Origin: Vitellaria paradoxa
Lineage: Eukaryota; Streptophyta; Magnoliopsida; Ericales; Sapotaceae
Assembly (NCBI GenBank): GCA_019916065.1
Contig: CM034237.1
Span: 43,382,485 to 43,446,484, forward strand
Length of the DNA stretch: 64,000 bases
Direction of reading: 5' to 3'
In this document: positions 1 through 10,458 of the stretch, in pieces
Layout: each line of letters starts with the position of its first letter
How positions within the stretch are numbered: position 1 is the first letter of the stretch
The notes under the pieces: generated by a model
Told to the model about the DNA's origin: nothing
Seen by the model: the letters and a program-made list of their open reading frames with translations, nothing else
Database searches by the model: none
Position numbers and translations under genes: made by a program

Positions 1-51
1 GTCGCTCGCATTGCGACTCACCTTCAAAACGTTGTAGTAATCAACCCCCAT
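1..51 (-). CDS. DnaJ/HSP40 co-chaperone, N-terminal start only (partial at window edge)
   Basis: Reading leftwards from an ATG at 51-49, 17 uninterrupted codons give MGVDYYNVLKVSRNASD, the typical beginning of plant class-B DnaJ proteins, where the J domain starts at residue 4. J-domain proteins stimulate Hsp70 ATPase activity. The HPD catalytic tripeptide would lie beyond the window. The start is supported by the family match at residue 1 and by the CT/GA-rich leader directly upstream. The rest of the gene, including exon structure and C-terminal domain, is outside the window. The family call rests on a short but characteristic stretch; the subclass is inferred. Confidence 0.8.
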   Translation of the reverse strand, partial: MGVDYYNVLKVSRNASD

Positions 52-330
52 ACTCTCTCTATCTCTCTAAAACCCTCTCTGTCAATATATGATATATATC
101 TATTAATCTATGTCTGCATCTATCGGTGTCGATCCCGGTTAGTCGGCCGGTGTGGTCGACGGCTCTCAACTCAACCTGTGCCTGACGGCGCAGGCTAGCT
201 GTGAAGCGTGTGCGGCGCTAGGATACGCGGGACATTTTACAGCGAGGGTTAGTGAGACAACTTCGAGAAATAAAAAATCAAGCTGTGCCTAATAAGAAGG
301 TGACACGTGCGCCTTGTTTATTGTGTGGCA
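52..330 (-). promoter_or_regulatory. Leader and putative promoter of the DnaJ gene
   Basis: Upstream of the minus-strand start is a GA-rich leader (about 52-80) and a TATATATC stretch near 86-103. A TTCGAGAA palindrome at 262-269 fits two units of a heat-shock element (nTTCnnGAAn), and a CACGTG G-box core lies near 305-310. The stretch from about 120 to 250 is clearly more GC-rich than the surroundings. A full heat-shock element usually needs three units and only two are seen, so heat control is an inference from the gene family plus this site. Confidence 0.4.
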
Positions 331-689
331 TTTTCTTATTGGTAAGTCGTCGGGGTTGCTAGGGTGGATATAATTTAGGGGTTTTGGAGGTTGGTTACTA
401 TTTATGAGCTTATAAGGATTTAAATCATATCTAAAAAGCTTGCTTATGAATAAGTTATACTTATAACAAAAAAATAAAAAAGAACATCATGCATTTTTCA
501 TTACATTTCAAAACTGTCAATTTTATCTGAAAATAGTGTACACTTCACTCATAACTTTCACGACTTTCCATCTTCTTTACAAAACAAGCAAAACCGATTT
601 TTGGAAACAAAATCAAAACTGTTTGGGAAAACCTAATTCTGCGACTTTCCATCTTCTTTACAAAGCAAGTAAAATCAAAATTGTTTGGG

Positions 690-850
690 AAAAATAGTAC
701 CGTATAATAAAACAGTACCGTATAATAAAACAATACCGCATAAAAAATAGTACCGCATAAAAAAAGTACCCCATAATAAAACAGTACCGCATAATAAAAC
801 AGTACCGCATAAAAAATAATACCACATAATAAAACAGTACCACATATATT
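690..850. repeat. Degenerate tandem array of GTACCGCATAATAAAACA-type units
   Basis: The motif AGTACCGCATAA and close variants (GTACCGTATAATAAAACA, GTACCGCATAAAAAATA, GTACCACATAATAAAACA) recur about nine times in head-to-tail order with 16-20 bp spacing. Open reading frames across it only reflect the repeat (RYCFIMRYCF pattern) and are not taken as genes. Confidence 0.75.
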
Positions 851-861
851 GAATATGTTAT

Positions 862-1135
862 TTTCTTTTGTGTTTCATGGTGTTGTTTGCAAACTAGACA
901 CATTCGGTACTATTTTTACAAGAGCATACATCTTATACAAAACAGTACCGCACGCATGTGGTACTCTCATCCATGTGGTACTGTCAGCCATATATTGGAT
1001 ATGTGACTTTTTTTTTATGTTTCATGGTACTGTTTGCATACTAGACACATTTAGTATTATTTTTACAAGAGCATGCATCTTATACAAAACAGTACCGCAC
1101 GCATGTGATACTCTCGGTCATGTGGTACTGTGTTT
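862..1135. repeat. Two tandem copies of a ~150-bp unit containing the ACAGTACCGCA motif
   Basis: The unit beginning TTTCATGGT and running through CTAGACACATT, TTTTTACAAGAGCAT, CTTATACAAAACAGTACCG and CATGTGGTACT occurs at about 867-1010 and again at about 1019-1130 with scattered substitutions. The embedded GTACCGCA word ties it to the array at 690-850 and to further copies at about 1160-1190. A 134-residue open frame spans both copies but mirrors the duplication and matches no family, so it is not called a gene. Confidence 0.7.
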
Positions 1136-1235
1136 ATATGAGTATGCATTTTATACGAAACAGTACCACATAAAACAGTACCGATATAGAGATTTATATA
1201 TATTCCTTATTCGACCGACGTTACTCTCAGTCGAT

Positions 1236-1370
1236 GCTCATTTAAATCAATGATATAACATATCTTCAAGCGATTTACAAGGAAGGAAAACAAAAACGGA
1301 AGTTGGTGCTCGTTCAAATTAATGATATACCATATCTTCACGCGATTTATAAGGAAGGAAAACAAAAACG
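1236..1370. repeat. 72-bp tandem duplication
   Basis: GCTCATTTAAATCAATGATA followed by CATATCTTCAAGCGATTTAC and AAGGAAGGAAAACAAAAACG is repeated once with a 72-bp period (1236 and 1308) and few differences. Confidence 0.8.
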
Positions 1371-3370
1371 AAAAAAACGTGATTTTCAGTTAGCGTGATT
1401 TCCGGCAATTCTCGTCTAAGTTAATTATAGGAATAAAGGGTATTCTTGGTATATTAGAAATTATATTTAAAACAAACCCATGGAACCCACTCAAAAGCGT
1501 GACTTAAATACAAAACTTTCTACATTAATGTGACTTAAAAGTAATACTTTTTTTTTGTATGACTAATAGCCTTAAAAGATATAAAGTATGACTTAAATAT
1601 AATTTTCTGTATAATTTAAAATGGGAAGCAATAAGGGTTGGGCTGGATTGGTCTGGGCTTTTTCGGGTTAATACCCAATCGCAGATAAATAGAAATTTTA
1701 TTGATAAGGTCTTTTCAATTATAGCTAATATTTTATTACGAGTAATTCTGACAATTTTAGGAGAAAAAGAGGTATTTTAGCAAAATAAATTCATATCTAT
1801 CCACTTGTTTAATTAAGTTCATAATTAATGAGTTTGAATCTTATTATTTTATTAATTGACTAATTTATAAAACATCAATTTATAAATGATAACACCTAAT
1901 TAAATTAAAAAAATAAGCTCGAAAATTAATTCTATATTTAATGGCAAGGATCAAATTCCTCCACTCATCAATTGGTTTTAGAATTGCCAATCCAACGTAC
2001 GCACATTTAAAATAAAATAAAAATTGGTAATGGCATTCAAACGCAAATCATGTCTTCCTTGAAAACCCATATTCCTCTTTATTATAGGCATGTTCTCTCT
2101 CATCTATACCCAACTAGATATATACATAATGTATGTATAGGTGTTGGTATAAAATAAATCAGAAATACGTGACACTTCCCCGATCATAATAAGATGAGAC
2201 ACGTGGTGTTTCTTCGAACATATTATAGGCATACTTGGCATTGATTTAGTAATCAGAAAATTACTGTAATTGGGCCCCACCACTTGGTGATGTAATCCTA
2301 ACCATAAATGCCAAATAATAATAAATAAAACTGAAATTATTACTTAAAAGTTAACTTAGTTAGTTTGTTTCGTTACAAGTAGCAGACAGATGTGATGTTT
2401 AGACAACTCTCAATGTTGCATCCTATCTATTCATACGGCTCCTCTCGTCCAAGCACATTTAATCCAAAATGGAGGGCATTAAGTGAGAAGTGAAAAGCAT
2501 TTAAAAAAAAAAAGTAAAAGTTGAATATCGAAAAGTATCATTGCAATATGATTTTTTTACATATTAATTTATTTACATTATCTTACTATAAATACAATAT
2601 TTAACTCTAAAATTTAAGTACGCTCACTATTGTCAACCTAATTCTTTATTCTTTATTTTAGAATTCTCTCAAACTTTTGCTGACTTTACCATCAATGAGT
2701 TTTCTTGTCGAGAACCATCTCTCCGGCCATAACCTCTGTTTCTTTTGTACTTAATAAGTTTGCGCTTGGATTTTTGATTGACGTGATGAGTAGTTCTTGT
2801 AATAATTTTTATTGCCGAACAATAGGTATATCACATCTGCAGATTTAAGTTTCAACCAAAAAAAAAAAAAGAAGGTTTATTCTTTGAGTAGTAATATTGT
2901 TTTGATTCATTTGAAAAAAAAATGGCAGTCAATATTAGATTACTGAGGCATAGTTTCGAAGAGGAGAGCAAGGAAAGGCTGCTCTCTAGCAAAGACTATT
3001 AGGAGCTAGGATTAGGCCGATCAGACAGTCGAGGATCTTTTTTCTAGCGTCTTCCTGATAATTTTTAATTGAAATAAATTAAGTTTTATTTGATAAAAAA
3101 ATTAAGTTTTGTATACACACACATATTAATTGAAATAAATTTTAAAATTTTTTTAAGCAGGTTGGGTCATAAGTAAATGAGTTGGATACAGGTTCATAGA
3201 TTTGCACTAATCCATATTCAATCCATCACATCTAACTCATCTTTTAAATGGATAGGTTTGGGTTACACCTATTTAATCTTTAACCTGTTTAAAACCATCA
3301 CCAATTCGTCCAATCTGTCCATTTTGCCACCTCTACCATCTATAGATTGTGTCTTCGTATGAAGTTGAGC
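1371..3370. other. AT-rich intergenic DNA, no gene seen
   Basis: No open frame with family resemblance, tRNA or rRNA was seen. A small GC-richer island near 2950-3050 has no readable coding potential. Confidence 0.6.
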
Positions 3371-3440
3371 TTTGTATGACCCTACTATAGCGGGCTTTGC
3401 ATGACCCTATTATAGTGGGCTGTGCCGAGCCTTTTAAGAC
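3371..3440. repeat. Dispersed repeat, CATGACCCTATTATAG type
   Basis: TTTGTATGACCCTACTATAG and TTTGCATGACCCTATTATAG stand in tandem here, followed by TGTGCCGAGCCTTTTAAG. The same string is found once more at about 7609-7670 (TTTGCATGGCCCTACTATGG then TGTGCCGAGCCTTTCAAGG). It is probably a fragment of a dispersed transposable element; the parent is not identifiable here. Confidence 0.55.
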
Positions 3441-3721
3441 TAATACCATTGTGATAACTTGTCGGATCGAGTCGAGCATTATCTCTATCATTTTTTAACC
3501 TATCGAATATAAAATACTCGAAATAGGTAAGTGTTCAGTGTAATTTTAATTAGTTACCATTTCTTAACCTATCGAGTAATGAGATAATCATAACTTTCAA
3601 ATATGAAACAATTACATCAATAAGAAGGATTATTTGAATACAATAATTTTATAAGTAATTTTACAACTTAAAAAACTAAAAAAATTATCTTTAATTAATA
3701 GTTTTTAAAATTTTTGTCCTC

Positions 3722-4425
3722 AGGGGCCGCTTGGATGAGGGTAAAGCAGCCCCTCAAAAATTTTGCCCGTGGGCCTCGCGTCTTTCACTTTTTTTGGCAG
3801 CCGAATGTGCCTCCCCTCTTCCCCGGTTTCATTTTGCACCGTATTAAATTTAGCCCCCACGGGGGATAATTTTTAGCTATGGTTTGGGCTAGCTAAAAAT
3901 TATCCCCCTTCAAGTGGATAAATTTTTGACGTTTTTAACCTTCGTTAATGGTATTGTTAACTTGATTAAAATAAATATAATGCTAATAAAAAAAAATAGA
4001 TAGGCCAACAAGTCAAAATAAACATAATTAAAAAAATTGGATAATAACCAACCATTCAAAAGTACATATTTAAAAAAAAGTTTTGTAAATAAATTTATAA
4101 AAAAATAAATTTTCAATGAAATAAATAATATAACTTCAAATTGTCCAAAAATAATTAAATAGAGTGGGTTTTACAATTTAATATTTAATTTAATAGGTAA
4201 CCAAGTTTAGGATACCACAAGGGCAAAAGAGTCATTTAATTGATTTTTCCATCCTTCATCCCCTCTTATTTATAAAACATCCAAACCAAGTCAAAAGTTA
4301 TCCCCCTCCATAAACATCACATCAATGTGGGCCAACCCTTTAAAAAGAATACCCCCTCTTATCTTATATCCCCTCTAAAACTTATCCCCCTAAAATTTTA
4401 GCACCATCCAATCGAACTCTTAATA
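3722..4425. mobile_element. Non-autonomous inverted-repeat element with internal perfect hairpin
   Basis: The ends read GGCCGCTTGGATGAGGGTAAA on the left and, reverse-complemented on the right, GTTCGATTGGATGGTGCTAAA, so imperfect terminal inverted repeats of about 20 bp are visible. Inside, GGGGGATAATTTTTAGCTA (3861-3879) is followed after 10 bases by its exact reverse complement (3890-3908). Further GGGGGATAA-type words occur near the right end. No transposase is encoded. Boundaries are estimates and the superfamily is not assigned. Confidence 0.5.
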
Positions 4426-4963
4426 AAATTTATTATATTACTTCTATGAAAATAAAATTTAAAAAAAATCGCATATTTGATTTCATCTTAAATTTCTACT
4501 ATAATTAACCAAAAAAAAAAAATGAATTCATGTCCATGTACTTCATTACATCAAGAATTAAATCTTAAATTTAAAATAAATTATTTGGTATCAGAATTTT
4601 AAGTTATTTGATATTTGTTAAAGAAACTCCATTTTTTGAACACAGTGTACAAAATTTAATATCCAAATTGATGATATTGTTTTCAAAAATTCAGGTATTC
4701 AATAATTTAGGTAGGTAATCGAATAATTTAGAAAAGTAATTGGGTAATACCTATCGAGTACTCTATACTTGGGATAATCAGAATTAGTTCAGGTACTATC
4801 CGTTGGATACACTATATATACCATTCTCAACCCTAATAAGTATTTTATTTTTATATCCTAACTCGCCTCGTTACTCGTAAGATTTAAAAATGCTCACACT
4901 TTTCAGATCGGAATTAAAAAAAAAAGGTTATAATTGCCATCCCCACTATATCATATGGAAAGT

Positions 4964-5252
4964 TGTGCTAGTCCGTACAGATGTAGTCGAGTTGGTTCGG
5001 ATGGCGGGCTGAAGGGCCTGGGACCAATAAGTCCCGGGTTCGACTCCTCTTAGGGGCAGTCCTTCCTCTAATTGTGGAGGGCCATCTAACAGTCTTTTCG
5101 GCTGAACCGGTCAGTCAGGTCTTGCTTAGGCTGGTTTACCATCTCGTGGTTCTTTGCCGGCTAGAGCCACGTGACAGGTTTCACCCAGTACACACCCATA
5201 GGTAGCAGCTGCGGACTTCTCCCCGACCGCATATGCTGTGCTAGTCCGTACA
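4964..5252 (+). mobile_element. tRNA-derived SINE with 16-bp target-site duplication (SINE copy 1)
   Basis: A perfect direct repeat TGTGCTAGTCCGTACA (4964-4979 and 5237-5252) flanks a 257-bp body. Near the 5' end are a polymerase III box A-like TAGTCGAGTTGG (4984-4995) and a box B GGTTCGACTCC (5037-5047), as in tRNA-derived SINEs. The tail segment (CTTGCTTAGGCTGGTTT, later GCAGCTGCGGACTT) is shared with the copy at 31638-31902, so the two belong to one family. No poly(A) tail is seen. Confidence 0.85.
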
Positions 5253-5277
5253 CGTTTTAATTAATATATTGCGCGGT

Positions 5278-5350
5278 TACATTTCACACCAACTCAGCCG
5301 GTTGATACCTCTAAGCAGGAGTTGGGGGTCAATGATTTTTAATGCTTTTC
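5278..5350. repeat. Repeat shared with 8139-8212
   Basis: The segment containing GTTGATACCTCTAAGCAGGA and GTTGGGGGTCAATG recurs at 8139-8212 with a few changes. It lies just after SINE copy 1 here, and at the second site about 230 bp upstream of the second member of another duplicated pair. Confidence 0.6.
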
Positions 5351-6085
5351 TCATGTCTTTATCCACTTGTACTATTATATAAAACAAATACTACTAGCAA
5401 TAATAAAATTTCCAATTCATAAATTCTTATTTGGATGAAACCTATTTTTTATAATATTTTTAAATTACCTGTAACTAAGTACAATTTTAGTGATATTAAA
5501 AAGTAAATTTTTTATAATTACTACATAATTAAGAATTTTACTTATTTATATTTTTATATTTCTTAGACATTTTTTAACTACCTACTAATTTTGTAACTCC
5601 TTTATTTTATTTAAATACTCTTTAATTATATATTATTTACTTAAATGATCTTAACTACTTGTTATTTACTATTCGAGTTACTTTTTATTAATTTTTTATA
5701 ATTTTATTTTAATTAAAATAAAATTTTAATAAATATTATACGCATAATATGTGCCCACTTCTAGTTGTTATTGTCACAGAGAAAAATAAAATTTTCTTTC
5801 TTTAATTTTAATTAGACAAAAGAACGTAGGTATAATATAAGGTGAAATTTATTTGCCAAGATAAAATCAAAAGAGATAAAGAATATAAGAATAAGGTTGA
5901 TCAATGAAGGAGTTCTTTTTTTTTGTTAGATTCTTTAATAGAAATTCTATTTGATTGGTCCCACATGCACTAACTCTTACATACGTATGATAGAAAAATA
6001 AATGTTAAAGTGTATTTAATATTTTTTAATTATTAAGTATTATATTTTTAAAAAATCTTTTAAAAAATATATATTTAAATGTATA
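5351..6085. other. AT-rich intergenic DNA, nothing recognised
   Basis: No gene, RNA gene or clear element boundary was seen in this stretch. Confidence 0.55.
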
Positions 6086-6233
6086 GGGTGTGTTTGGTTT
6101 GTTAAAAATCACTTAAAAATTTTGAAAATCTCTAAAATTTATTCACTTTTTATTTTACTGTACGAATTACAAACTTATAAATTACCTCATTTTATTTCAT
6201 TTTATCTTATTTTTTATCGCTCTAAACACACCC
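6086..6233. mobile_element. MITE-like element with GGGTGTGTTT termini
   Basis: The left end GGGTGTGTTTGG and right end CTAAACACACCC are inverted repeats about 150 bp apart. The interior is AT-rich and non-coding. No target-site duplication could be fixed with confidence. Confidence 0.5.
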
Positions 6234-6420
6234 ATAATCACATTCTCTAGAAAAATATACAGTTAAACATACAATTAAAATATATAATTTTATAGCAATT
6301 ACATTCACACCTGCTGGTAAAAGAATCAAAATATGTTTTTTTTTTTTACTTCCACTTGTTGCTTACTCCAACGGATGTACGCAGTGCAATGAATCGATGG
6401 AAATATATATACACGTATTA

Positions 6421-6853
6421 GGACCTGTTTGGCGCAGTGATAGTTAGAGAAAATATTTGAAAATTTGTAAAACTCTCTAGCACATTTTGTTCTTCTCATA
6501 TTTTGTGAAATTTTTGTAAATTTATATATATTTATATATTCCAACAACTTTTTACAAATTTCAATAAATTTTTTAAAAACTCCAATAACACTTTCACAAA
6601 CCCCACTAATTTTTTACAAATTTTAAAAATTTTTCAGTAATTTTTAAAAAATTTCTGACATAAAACCGTTCAAATGGATCTAAAAAATATGTTCAAACGG
6701 ATTTTCTCATTGAAAAGTTGATGCAAAAATTAAAAATAGTACGATTCATCTCTAAAAAAACATAATTTAATAACTACGTGTTAAATGTCAAAAAATTATT
6801 CAAATTACACTTTTTATTATTTTTCGTTATTTTGAACGCTCCAAACTGCCCCT
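6421..6853. mobile_element. MITE-like element, ~430 bp
   Basis: The left end GGACCTGTTTGGCGCAG is matched on the right by GCTCCAAACTGCCCC (inverted). The interior carries an AAACCGTTCAAATGGAT and GTTCAAACGGATTTT pair that resembles the central palindrome of the family seen at 15119, 32628, 37188 and 42112. Confidence 0.45.
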
Positions 6854-6860
6854 TAATGGG

Positions 6861-7187
6861 TTAATCTTAAGGAATCTTTGAATATTCAAGCCATCGACGT
6901 CACACCTATTGGGATTTCTCGCATATGTTTATCTTTAGAAAAAGAATAAAGACTGTTTTTTAACAAAAAAAAAAAAAAAAAAAGAAGAAGAACAAAGACA
7001 GACAGGCTGTACCGAATATGATTCATGTATCTTCTTCGTCATACAGGGGCATCCCATTTTTCCTGACATTATGTGCGGATTGAGCAAATTACGGGAAAGT
7101 TGAGCAACAGAAAAAGATTGTCGATTGTTCACTAATGCAAGTAATTAATTAGCTACGTATGATACATATACCGATAGCAACGCGGTA
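6861..7187. repeat. Segmental duplication, copy 1 (copy 2 at 8440-8723)
   Basis: Long collinear similarity to 8440-8723: AATATTCAAGCCATCGACGT against AAAATTCAAGCCACCGACGT, then GGATTT-TCGCATATG, TCTTTAGAAAAAGAATA, GATTGAGCAAATTACGGGAA and ATAGCAACGCGGTA. This copy carries an extra poly(A) stretch near 6965-6983. No coding frame is conserved between the copies. Confidence 0.75.
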
Positions 7188-8439
7188 CAGGACTCATTAA
7201 GAAATTTTCAAGCATGTGTTGGTTCCCGGATATTTCAAAACTCGTATCAATCTATACTATCTAAAAATAAAAACAAGTCAGATGTCATATTTTAAAACTC
7301 TCAAGCACGCAAAGACAGCTCCATAGAGGGATGAGTGAGAGCCACGGTTTTCCTTTAAGTTTTAAAAATTCTTTAATGCAGTATTCAGTTTTTCTTAAAT
7401 TTTGAAAATAACTTTTTATTCTCATAAATTTTAAAATTTTTTTATATAATATAATGTTAGATCCCTTAAAATTTTATAAAATTTTACCATATTCTCCACT
7501 CAATACAAAATTTTTTACATTTATTCCGTTGCTCAAAATTTTGGATCTATCACTGCAAGCACGCCTTAAACTTAATACTCGAGTATGGATTACATATTAG
7601 TACACATTCGTGCTTTGCATGGCCCTACTATGGCGCGATGTGCCGAGCCTTTCAAGGCTAGGACCTGAGCACGACCTGCGTAGTAGTACATGGTCGTGCA
7701 TAATACAATTAATCATACGTACTATATAGAAGTTGTATCAGTTCATGCACCCCCTCAAAATATAAAGTGTGTTTAGAGTCTCAGTTAAATCTAAAAGTTT
7801 TTAAAAATTTTAAAAAATGTATTTTAAAATTATTACATAATAATTATTAAATGTTTATATTTGATTTGATATAAAATTGTTAAAAAGTATATAAAGTGAC
7901 ACCTGTCAAAATTTTAGTGAAAGATTTTAAAAAATTTTAGAGTTTTATGTCTTTTTTGTACACGTGTCAGATCACTTTTATTTGAATTTTAACAAAATCC
8001 GTTGGAACAGAGTATATGTGATGCATTCCAACGACATTTCAAAATTTTGACAGACCGTGTCAGCGACAACTGTGTCAACTTTTGAGTTTTTTTAGGTTTT
8101 TCTAAGGCTCGAAACGAAGCCATACTGTGCTGTTATATTTCACCCCAACCAAACCTGTTGATACCTCTAAGCAGGAGTTGGAGGTTAATGGTTTTTTTCG
8201 TGCTTTTCTTTGTAAACCTAATACTACTTCACGAATAAATTTTTGAATTTCATTTTATTTTTTTATTAAATAAAATTACATAATTATTCTTATTCTTTTA
8301 ATAAAGTATGTTGTATAATTTTAATATTATAAATATTCTTCTACAAAAATGAAGATAATTATGTAATTTTATTTAATAAAAAAAATAAAATAAAATGTAA
8401 AAATCTACTTGAATAGTGTAAATAGACCCACCCTATTAC

Positions 8440-8723
8440 TTAATCTCAAAGGATCTTCGAAAATTCAAGCCACCGACGTCACATCTATCAGGATTTGTCG
8501 CATATGCTTCTCTTTAGAAAAAGAATACAGACTGACAGGTTTTGGCGAATATATATAATTCATTTATCTTCTTCATTTCACATGGTACCCCATTTTTCTT
8601 GCCTCATTTGCAGATTGAGCAAGTTACGGGAAAGTTGAGCAATAGAAAAGTTTGTTGATTGTTCCCTAATGCAAGTAAGCTGCCACATGTATATGATAGA
8701 TACATCCATAGCAACGCGGTATC
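8440..8723. repeat. Segmental duplication, copy 2
   Basis: Direct-orientation partner of 6861-7187, about 1.55 kb away. The alignment continues until the shared ATAGCAACGCGGTA word. Identity by eye is high, with small indels, so the duplication is fairly recent. Its content is non-coding. Confidence 0.75.
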
Positions 8724-9594
8724 GTCGAGTTTTTTATTTTTTTTTATTTTTTTGATATGTAAGTCCAGGAGCAAGGGAGGGACCCGGGTGGTGAGTGAGT
8801 AAAAAATAGTGTTCAACCACCGATCTAAGTACTTCACTCAATATCGTTGAGTTAGATAAAATGATTTAGGTGGTATTTGGATAATTAATTTTTATAAAAA
8901 ATAGTATAAATTTTAATTGAAAGAAGTTAAAAAAATTAATAAAAGTTAAGGCTTGATTTGGGAAGTAAAAAAAAAAGTAACTTTTTTTTAATTACTTAAT
9001 TTTTGTTAATTTGATACTTTTTTCACTTAAAGATTTAAAAAAAATTAAAATATAAAAAGATAAATTTAATTATTTTACAAATAAGTAAATAAGCTAATTA
9101 GCCAACTTGCCAAGCGGTATCTAAAAGTTTCTTTTTTTTTTTTTTTTTTGGGGATCTAGAAGTTTCTTTTTTTTTTTAAGGGGACATATATAGATTGTTA
9201 ATTTGTTTAAATTTCATGCATAATTTTAGAAAATGATAATAATCACGACAAGATGGGATGACGACAAAATTATAATAAAATTAAAAAATGTAAAATCATT
9301 ACATAACGGTACTACGTGGGAACAATAATTGCTATTTTACAACTATGACCCCATGTGACCACCACGTCAATAGATAGCAGCCTCTTCCAAAGTGACTTTA
9401 CATGGGGAAGTGGGGTTTGGAGCTGCAGTGAAAAAGTTTAGCATGGGAGTGTTTAATTGATCAAATTTAATTAAAATTTATTAATTTTTTATATTTTTTT
9501 CAGTCAAATTTTATTATATATCACTTTTAAATTAAAATTTTATATTTTTATTATATTTTTTAGTCAAAATTTTGTCAATTGAATATTTCTTATG
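8724..9594. other. AT-rich intergenic DNA with MITE fragments
   Basis: Contains poly(T) tracts around 9125-9175 and, at about 9445-9590, a diverged copy of the short MITE family typified at 16502-16663 (internal ATTATATATCACTTTTAAAT region). No gene seen. Confidence 0.5.
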
Positions 9595-9776
9595 GAAGAT
9601 CAATGGACGATTATGATTGAATTGTATTTAATCTAATAATTATAATATAATTTAATTAAAATTAATTTTAAAATAAAAATAAATATTAAAAAAATCTGAT
9701 TAAAATATAATTAATACTGAATATAAAAAAGTTATATTACATTAAATATAATTTAATCATGCCGTCCATCGATCCC
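9595..9776. mobile_element. Short inverted-repeat element (MITE-like)
   Basis: Left GAAGATCAATGGACGATTAT and the reverse complement of the right end, GGGATCGATGGACGGCATGA, are inverted repeats extending for nearly 40 bp into TTGTATTTAAT. The total length is about 180 bp and the centre is AT-rich. Confidence 0.5.
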
Positions 9777-10059
9777 CCGGAGCCTCCACTGGAACCCGGG
9801 TTTGGAGCCGTGGAGACAGGAAAAGCCATATTCATTGAACCAAACTGTTGGAGTGAATGACAATTTAGGTGGAGCTAAAAAAAATAATACAAATTCTATA
9901 AATTTTTATAAATACGAATTATGAAATAATAAAATTTAAATTCTTTATTTATTACACAAAATATGGTACATTAACTTTTACAATTTCATACAATTTTATA
10001 GAATTCGAGACATAATAACATACCCATAGTAGGGAATGAAAATGCATTCCCAAATAATA

Positions 10060-10096
10060 TATATATATATATATAGGTGTGTGTGTGTGTGTGTGT
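10060..10096. repeat. Compound (TA)n(GT)n microsatellite
   Basis: A run of AT dinucleotides is followed directly by about ten GT units. It lies beyond the 3' end of the complete DUF569 gene. Confidence 0.9.
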
Positions 10097-10458
10097 CATC
10101 AAAGAATAAAGAATAACAAATATATTTTGATCACCATATAACGTCTACAACAAACTTTGGGCCTACAAAAGCATTTGAATTGAAAGAACAAACAAATATT
10201 AATTGGTCGATCGTGTATAACAAATTAATATTGAACGTATGCCCACCTCCCCCCCCCCTCCTCCCCCAGCCCAAGAAACTTCAATGCCAGGGAAGATTTT
10301 GAATTGTTTGGGATGGGGACTAGAGCCAATATTTGTGTACAAACCTAACAAGCTGATTTCTAAGCATTAATTAATCTCCTACAAGCATAATAAAGATAGT
10401 GCCCCAAAAGCATCTACAATGTACAAGCAAAACTGCGCGACCGATTCCTCCGCAAATC

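Noticed and set aside
690..1190. Possible CRISPR-like array
   Set aside because: Units are degenerate, spacing is irregular and short, the genome is a plant, and there are no cas genes; it is a simple tandem repeat.
849..1253. 134-codon plus-strand open frame
   Set aside because: It covers the two tandem copies of a repeat and its protein simply repeats itself (HGVVCKLDTFGTIFTRA twice); no family resemblance.
4980..5240. tRNA gene suggested by the box A and box B
   Set aside because: No cloverleaf pairing can be built and perfect target-site duplications flank the unit, so it is a SINE.
10180..10300. Frameshift or extra exon suggested by the C-rich run near 10250
   Set aside because: It lies beyond the predicted stop codon and has no reading frame; treated as 3' flanking sequence.
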